NCBI GenBank assembly: GCA_001692895.1
Contig: KV748179.1
Location: forward strand, 4,920,668-4,984,667
Source of the DNA: Cenococcum geophilum 1.58
Lineage: Eukaryota; Ascomycota; Dothideomycetes; Gloniales; Gloniaceae
Reading direction: 5' to 3'
DNA length: 64,000 nucleotides
Positions 60,164 to 64,000 of this stretch are shown here, one piece after another. The translations under genes were made by a program, and so were the position numbers. The notes under the pieces were generated by a model, which was not told where the DNA came from, searched no databases, and saw nothing but the letters and a program-made list of their open reading frames with translations. Positions within the stretch are counted from its first letter, which is position 1, and each line of letters begins with the position of its first letter.

Positions 60164-62137
60164 ATGGCACACAGGAGGAGAGCCAAAGTACCTAAGAATA
60201 CTACAAAGAATACTTCTAAAGCGCCTTAAGAAGTAGACCTTACCGCCGAATCTGCACTAATACCTCCTACTACTGTAGAACAGTCCAAAAGCCCTTGAAC
60301 CTTTCTTTTGAATATGGCCGTGTACGCTAATAGTACAACGCTATTTAGCAACGTTCTACCTATTTTATTTGGAGTCTTTAAATTCTAGGAGTTTATCGCC
60401 GAAAATGCGCGTTAAGCCAGCAAATATTACGGCCTTTGTTCTTTCCAGCTTAATTAATTAACTACTATTATTATATTAAGTCTGAAGGATCCTATAATAC
60501 CTAAAGAAGTTAACAACGTAGACGAATGGCGTAAAGTAGAGGAAATAATAGAGACACAATTAAAGTACGCGAGGAAGGCTTTTTAGGTTAATCTTACAGT
60601 TAAATATAAGACTGCTGCTGCGCCTTTTAACGCGTCTACTAAAGCTAGAGATGCTGAAATTACTACAGCTGTTGATGCGCGTGTTAAGGCAGCGCTTTAA
60701 GCGGCAGGTCTTTTAACCAAAGCAGCGGCTAGTAAGGAAGGGTCCTCTAGTAAGGATCATAAAGGTGTAGTAGAGGAAGTTATTGGCAAAAAGAAGAGAT
60801 TAACTACCACTAAAATGCAGAAAGAGGCTGCTAAACAACGCAACCGTGCAGAAGTTAAAGGCAAGCATGTATACCCGCTACTTAAACGTCATCGCTGCCT
60901 TTAACAGCACTATAAGAACAAAAAGTATAGCGTTATATACTGTCTTAAATTTAAATTAAAGTACTACCTATTATATGCTTACTACTAGGCGCGCTAGTTG
61001 GAAGCAATTAAATAAAAGAAAGCTACGCTTAATATACTAGATCTATCGCTACTATTAAAGATTAGGTATAGTAAACGCATATAGAATAGGGAGGATAAAA
61101 AAGATATAAAGTTAGATAGCTATAAGCACTGTTAAGGTAACTCTAGCAGCATAAATAAATTAATCAGCTCCCCCCTAAGACGACAGCAGCGATAAGGAAA
61201 GGCTTATACCATAGTTATACAATTACTAGCTAATCCTATTCCACAGCAAGACCAATTAGTAGTGGTAATAATTTTAATAAACTAGATGCAGTAGTAGAAC
61301 TAGTAGATGCTATAATAGGTGCAGAATGCTATATAGGCGGCGATGCCTCCTTCCGTACGACTAACCATTACTAATAATTATTTTATAGTGGACCCTATAC
61401 TAAATACAAGATCCTTATTAGTGCCGTTATTATAAAGCGCTCTATTGGTTTTAGCTTTATCCTCTAAAATGCCTACCTATTACTATCCACCCCTAACTAT
61501 ACCTATAAGCCTACTATCTAGTAGCCCCGCCTATAGTAATATTGAATAATTAAATAGTAAGCTTAGTGCCTTTACTAAATGGCTATAAAGCTATTACCCA
61601 GTTATCGCTAACGCCTTTACTAAAGCGGAGTTAATTTTAATTAAGGAGGACTATAACTTTAAGTTACTTAAGCACGCGCTACTTAATAGTAGTATGGGCT
61701 ATATAAAGCTATATAGGATTGGTTTAATATATAGGCTTATTAATCGCATAGTAAACTACTTAGAAGACTTTAGAACGGATTAGCGACGTTTTAATGCTAC
61801 AGTAGAGGCCTTATTTAACGTCTTAATTAGTAAGTACCCTATATAGATGTATTATAAAAGACTAGACCTTATCCTTTTTATACTACCTCTTAATTCCTAC
61901 CCGTAAGAAATAGCCTTTTACCCTTTTATTAAACCCTTATTGCTCTACCACATAGCTTAAAAAGTTACTAAAGTTATTCTATAGATTAGCTTTAAATTAA
62001 TAAGCACGCAGCTACTGCTTTAAGTTATAGAAAGAAGCTTTAATTAGATTAAAATTGGGTAAGTAAGGAGGAAGATATTTAAGCTTAACACCAGCAGTAT
62101 TATAGAGGCGTTAAACTTCCTAGGTTTAAGTAAGTAA
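60164..62137 (+). pseudogene. Decayed long reading frame of the 3.6-kb element, family unknown
   Basis: One frame of about 657 codons from ATG 60,164 (MAHRRRAKVPKNTTKNTSKA) to TAA at 62,135, interrupted by some 30 stops that are almost all TAA or TAG, the mark of RIP on CAA/CAG. There are no frameshifts across nearly 2 kb. Near 60,640-60,860 it is charged and helical (ARDAEITTAVDARVKAAL; KMQKEAAKQRNRAEVKGKH). The C-terminal part near 61,560-61,850 reads TKAELILIKEDYNFKLLKHA, then YRLINRIVNYLEDFRT and ALFNVLISKYPI. I see no DDE signature, tyrosine recombinase, reverse transcriptase or helicase motif. A second frame at about 62,740-63,360 (KLEHLFKIGVWAIYKVFKEA) may be another exon or gene. Confidence 0.6.
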
Positions 62138-62238
62138 TAGTGTTAAATACCTATCCTTTATAGACACTATATACCTTATTATAATAGATTAATATATTAT
62201 CCATTACTAGAACTAAATAAGGCTATAGATAAAGCTGT

Positions 62239-62337
62239 TGTAACGTGTCCCGCCCTCGTCGCCACATAGGCCAAAAGACATGGAGTGCTTGCGAACTTGT
62301 CGCAAGCGCGGCGGGATCCAATATATGTACTCTTACA
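62239..62337 (+). repeat. Left LTR of the TRIM
   Basis: 99 bp; contains the hairpin TGCTTGCGAACTTGTCGCAAGC, shared in altered form (TGCTTGCGATATTGATCGCAAG...) with the right LTR. Confidence 0.88.
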
Positions 62338-62577
62338 ATTGCCCTCCCCTCTGCGCGTTCGTCCTCGAACGCCAAGCCGCAGGGGGTCCGCACACCAAGA
62401 GTCGCACCATATATTGGGAGTCCCCAGTAACGTAAGCGATCGGAATCTTCACCGACGCCTCATCGCACGGATGCGCGTTAGACTGTACCAGAGCAAAGTG
62501 CAACCGTCGTAAGTCGAACCCACGACCCACCCAGTCGACGGACCTACACCTAGCTCCAGTAAGTTCGCAAGCACAAT

Positions 62578-62679
62578 TGTAACGTTTCCCGCCCTAACGT
62601 CGCCATTCGGCCAAAAAGACACGGAGTGCTTGCGATATTGATCGCAAGCGCGGCGGGATCTAATATATGTACTCTTACA
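62578..62679 (+). repeat. Right LTR of the TRIM
   Basis: 102 bp, about 90% like the left LTR by eye; followed at once by the GCTGT duplication. Confidence 0.88.
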
Positions 62680-63436
62680 GCTGTATATAAGTAAAAACCT
62701 TATTTTTTATCCACTTAATAAACATTAGTCTATTAACAGCGCCCTAGTGTATTAACTAGCTAGGTATATAGCCCTAATAGGTATACGCTGGCAGTAAGCT
62801 CTATCTTTTAGATCTCTTTAATTCCGATATTCCTTTAGCAGGCTTATTAATTGGCGCCTATCTATACTTCCTATCTATTATCTTCTTATTATAAGCTAAT
62901 TTATTAATAAAGATAAACTAATTGCGTCTATAGCCACAGATTTAAATAATTTAGTCGTCCCTTAGGCCTAGGTTACGCTACTGCGTAATTATCCTTATAA
63001 CCTTTCTACTCCATTTTCTTTACTTTAATCCAGCCGATAGTGTGCTTTGTGCTACTATTATATTATATTCGTTATATAGAAACTAGAGCATCTCTTTAAA
63101 ATAGGCGTCTGGGCTATATATAAGGTATTTAAGGAGGCCCTAATTAGTACGCGTTTGTTAGTAAAATTAATATTAATATTACCACTTAACATTATACATC
63201 TAGAGCTTTATCTATAAGCAGTAGTGGCCTACCATTTCCCCTAATTGGTAGATTAATCTAGCCATACCTCTTTAAATTCGCCCTCTAGCGTTAAAGAGTA
63301 GATAGAGGAACGCGGGTCTTAACTTCTATATAGAAGTTGTCGCAGCCGAGGTTAATTAGAGCTTATACAATCGACTTCTATTTGGTTAACCAGGCAGGTT
63401 TACCCATAGCTTTAAATAGAAGATAATAATAAGGCA

Positions 63437-63553
63437 ATAGGTGGTATCATGCGCGGGTACAGAAAAGTGGTTCAAACAGGTGAGGATTCGGTAAATTTCT
63501 GTACTTGATCATGGTTTCTGACATAAACCCATCCTTTTCCGAAGCGACTGTAT
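63437..63553 (-). repeat. Right inverted repeat of the 3.6-kb element
   Basis: Complement of 59,965-60,080. On the minus strand an open frame crosses it from outside the element (63,632 to 63,447), ending in the same PNPHLFEPLFCTRA as the left copy. Confidence 0.9.
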
Positions 63554-63800
63554 CTGCGGAGACATGGTGCGTGCCTCGTATGCTCGCCACCTCGAGAAAC
63601 CATTCACTCATAGACGTCGGGCAGACAGACACCCATCATTTCTTTCCTTTCCTTTACTTCTTTGGCCTGTTACACGGTGTATAATGATTCTTTGACACCG
63701 ATCATCAACGGCGTCTCTCCCCCTCCCCCTCTCGCGCACGCGACAGCTCCCTCGCCCCCCTTTGGTCCCACCCCCTACCCTTCAGCTCGAGCTCACCACC

Positions 63801-64000
63801 ATGTTTCGATATCGCAGATACCGTGTCTTTCTAGTGTTTGCTATCTTCACCATATTCGCTCTTTACCTATTTAGCGGCTCGCGCACGTGGGACGAAGCTC
63901 AAACTGAAGAACCTCGAGCACAGAATGTTCAGACAAAATCTTTGACATGGAATCCACGCCTTGACGAGATCGCAGAGGAGACCAAGGCAGTCTTAGTAGA
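63801..64000 (+). CDS. N-terminus of a probable type II membrane protein (runs off the edge)
   Basis: From ATG 63,801 the frame stays open to the window end (66 codons). It begins MFRYRRYRVFLVFAIFTIFA: basic residues then a single hydrophobic span (about residues 9-24) and no cleavage-like site, which is a signal-anchor pattern. Then comes a hydrophilic stem (EEPRAQNVQTKSLTWNPRLD). The ATG is in good context (CACCACC before it), following a long C-rich leader. Many Golgi glycosyltransferases and secretory-pathway enzymes look like this, but the visible part does not identify the family. Confidence 0.7.
   Translation, partial: MFRYRRYRVFLVFAIFTIFALYLFSGSRTWDEAQTEEPRAQNVQTKSLTWNPRLDEIAEETKAVLV

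Larger units (their letters stand above)
62239..62679 (+). mobile_element. TRIM: 441-bp miniature LTR retrotransposon
   Basis: Two direct repeats of about 100 bp (62,239-62,337 and 62,578-62,679), each running TGTAACGT/TGTAACGTTTCCCGCC to ATGTACTCTTACA, i.e. TG...CA ends. They bracket a 240-bp interior too short to code. A perfect 5-bp TSD GCTGT lies at 62,234-62,238 and 62,680-62,684. The interior contains TCGAACCCACGACC near 62,513, whose complement GGTCGTGGGTTCGA resembles a tRNA T-arm. GC-rich and not RIP-mutated although its host is. Sits inside the 3.6-kb element. Confidence 0.88.
59965..63553. mobile_element. 3.6-kb DNA element with about 116-bp terminal inverted repeats
   Basis: The segment 59,965-60,080 (ATACAGTCGCTTCGGAAAAG onward, through TACCCGCGCATGACACC) reappears inverted at 63,437-63,553 with only a few C/T differences. 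The interior is AT-rich and RIP-mutated, while the repeats are largely untouched. TA lies just outside CAGTCGC at both ends, so a TA duplication is possible, but no longer target duplication is seen. It contains a long decayed frame (60,164-62,137), a likely second one, and a later TRIM insertion (62,239-62,679). Three Ns lie at 60,086-60,105. The structure says cut-and-paste element; the superfamily is not identified. Confidence 0.7.

Noticed and set aside
62440..62545. tRNA gene in the TRIM interior
   Set aside because: A T-arm-like GGGTTCGA is present on the minus strand, but no acceptor stem, D-arm or A box can be folded around it.

Overview
This window is from a filamentous ascomycete (Pezizomycotina). 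The evidence is short GT-AG introns of about 44-90 nt with CTAAC-like branch points, conserved fungal housekeeping genes, and an AT-rich block of transposons carrying the C-to-T / G-to-A decay of repeat-induced point mutation (RIP). The genome is two-speed: bases 1 to about 38,650 are an AT-rich transposon graveyard, and about 39,000 to 59,900 is ordinary gene-dense DNA. From about 59,965 to 63,553 a second, smaller AT-rich element interrupts the genes, and a new gene begins at 63,801.

The transposon block is a nested set that can be unpicked from flanking target-site duplications (TSDs). A plus-strand chromovirus-type gypsy element (Gyp-D, 3' part 33,873-38,016) was split by a minus-strand gypsy (Gyp-A, pieces 5,945-7,292, 16,256-16,630 and 30,761-33,872). 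Gyp-A received four insertions: a Copia element (Copia-1), itself cut by a Tad-like LINE running off the left edge; a 224-bp fragment; a complete plus-strand gypsy (Gyp-C, 7,293-16,255, TSD TAGGG) that holds a 5'-truncated LINE with a 15-bp TSD; and a complete minus-strand gypsy (Gyp-B, 16,631-30,760, TSD CTTTC/CTTTT). Gyp-B holds a solo Copia LTR (TSD GGTAT) and a complete 6.07-kb Copia element (Copia-2, TSD CCTAG). All the long coding regions are riddled with TAA/TAG stops; domains are recognisable only by reading through them.

The gene region holds, in order: a LACTB2-like metallo-beta-lactamase-fold hydrolase (-) divergent from an Efm5-type eEF1A lysine methyltransferase (+, with a stop introduced by a 45-bp duplication); an HNT1-type HIT hydrolase (+); a Harbinger-like MITE; two probable gene relics (-); a Bsd2/Ndfip-type adaptor (-) divergent from Cbp6 (+); a basic Ser/Pro-rich protein of unknown function (-); Hpc2/ubinuclein of the HIR histone chaperone (-); and Nop56 (-) divergent from the chaperonin subunit Cct6 (+). 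These are general cell functions (translation factor methylation, respiratory complex III biogenesis, ubiquitin-ligase adaptation, chromatin assembly, snoRNP, protein folding). They do not form a pathway cluster; the only organisation seen is three divergent promoter pairs.

The most unusual items are a 3.6-kb element with about 116-bp terminal inverted repeats that encodes a long decayed protein I cannot assign, a 441-bp TRIM retrotransposon inside it, a MITE family with TATCCCTT ends present in both compartments, and a 32-bp higher-order tandem array grown inside a gypsy LTR. Calls rest on reading and manual alignment within this window; no database search was possible.
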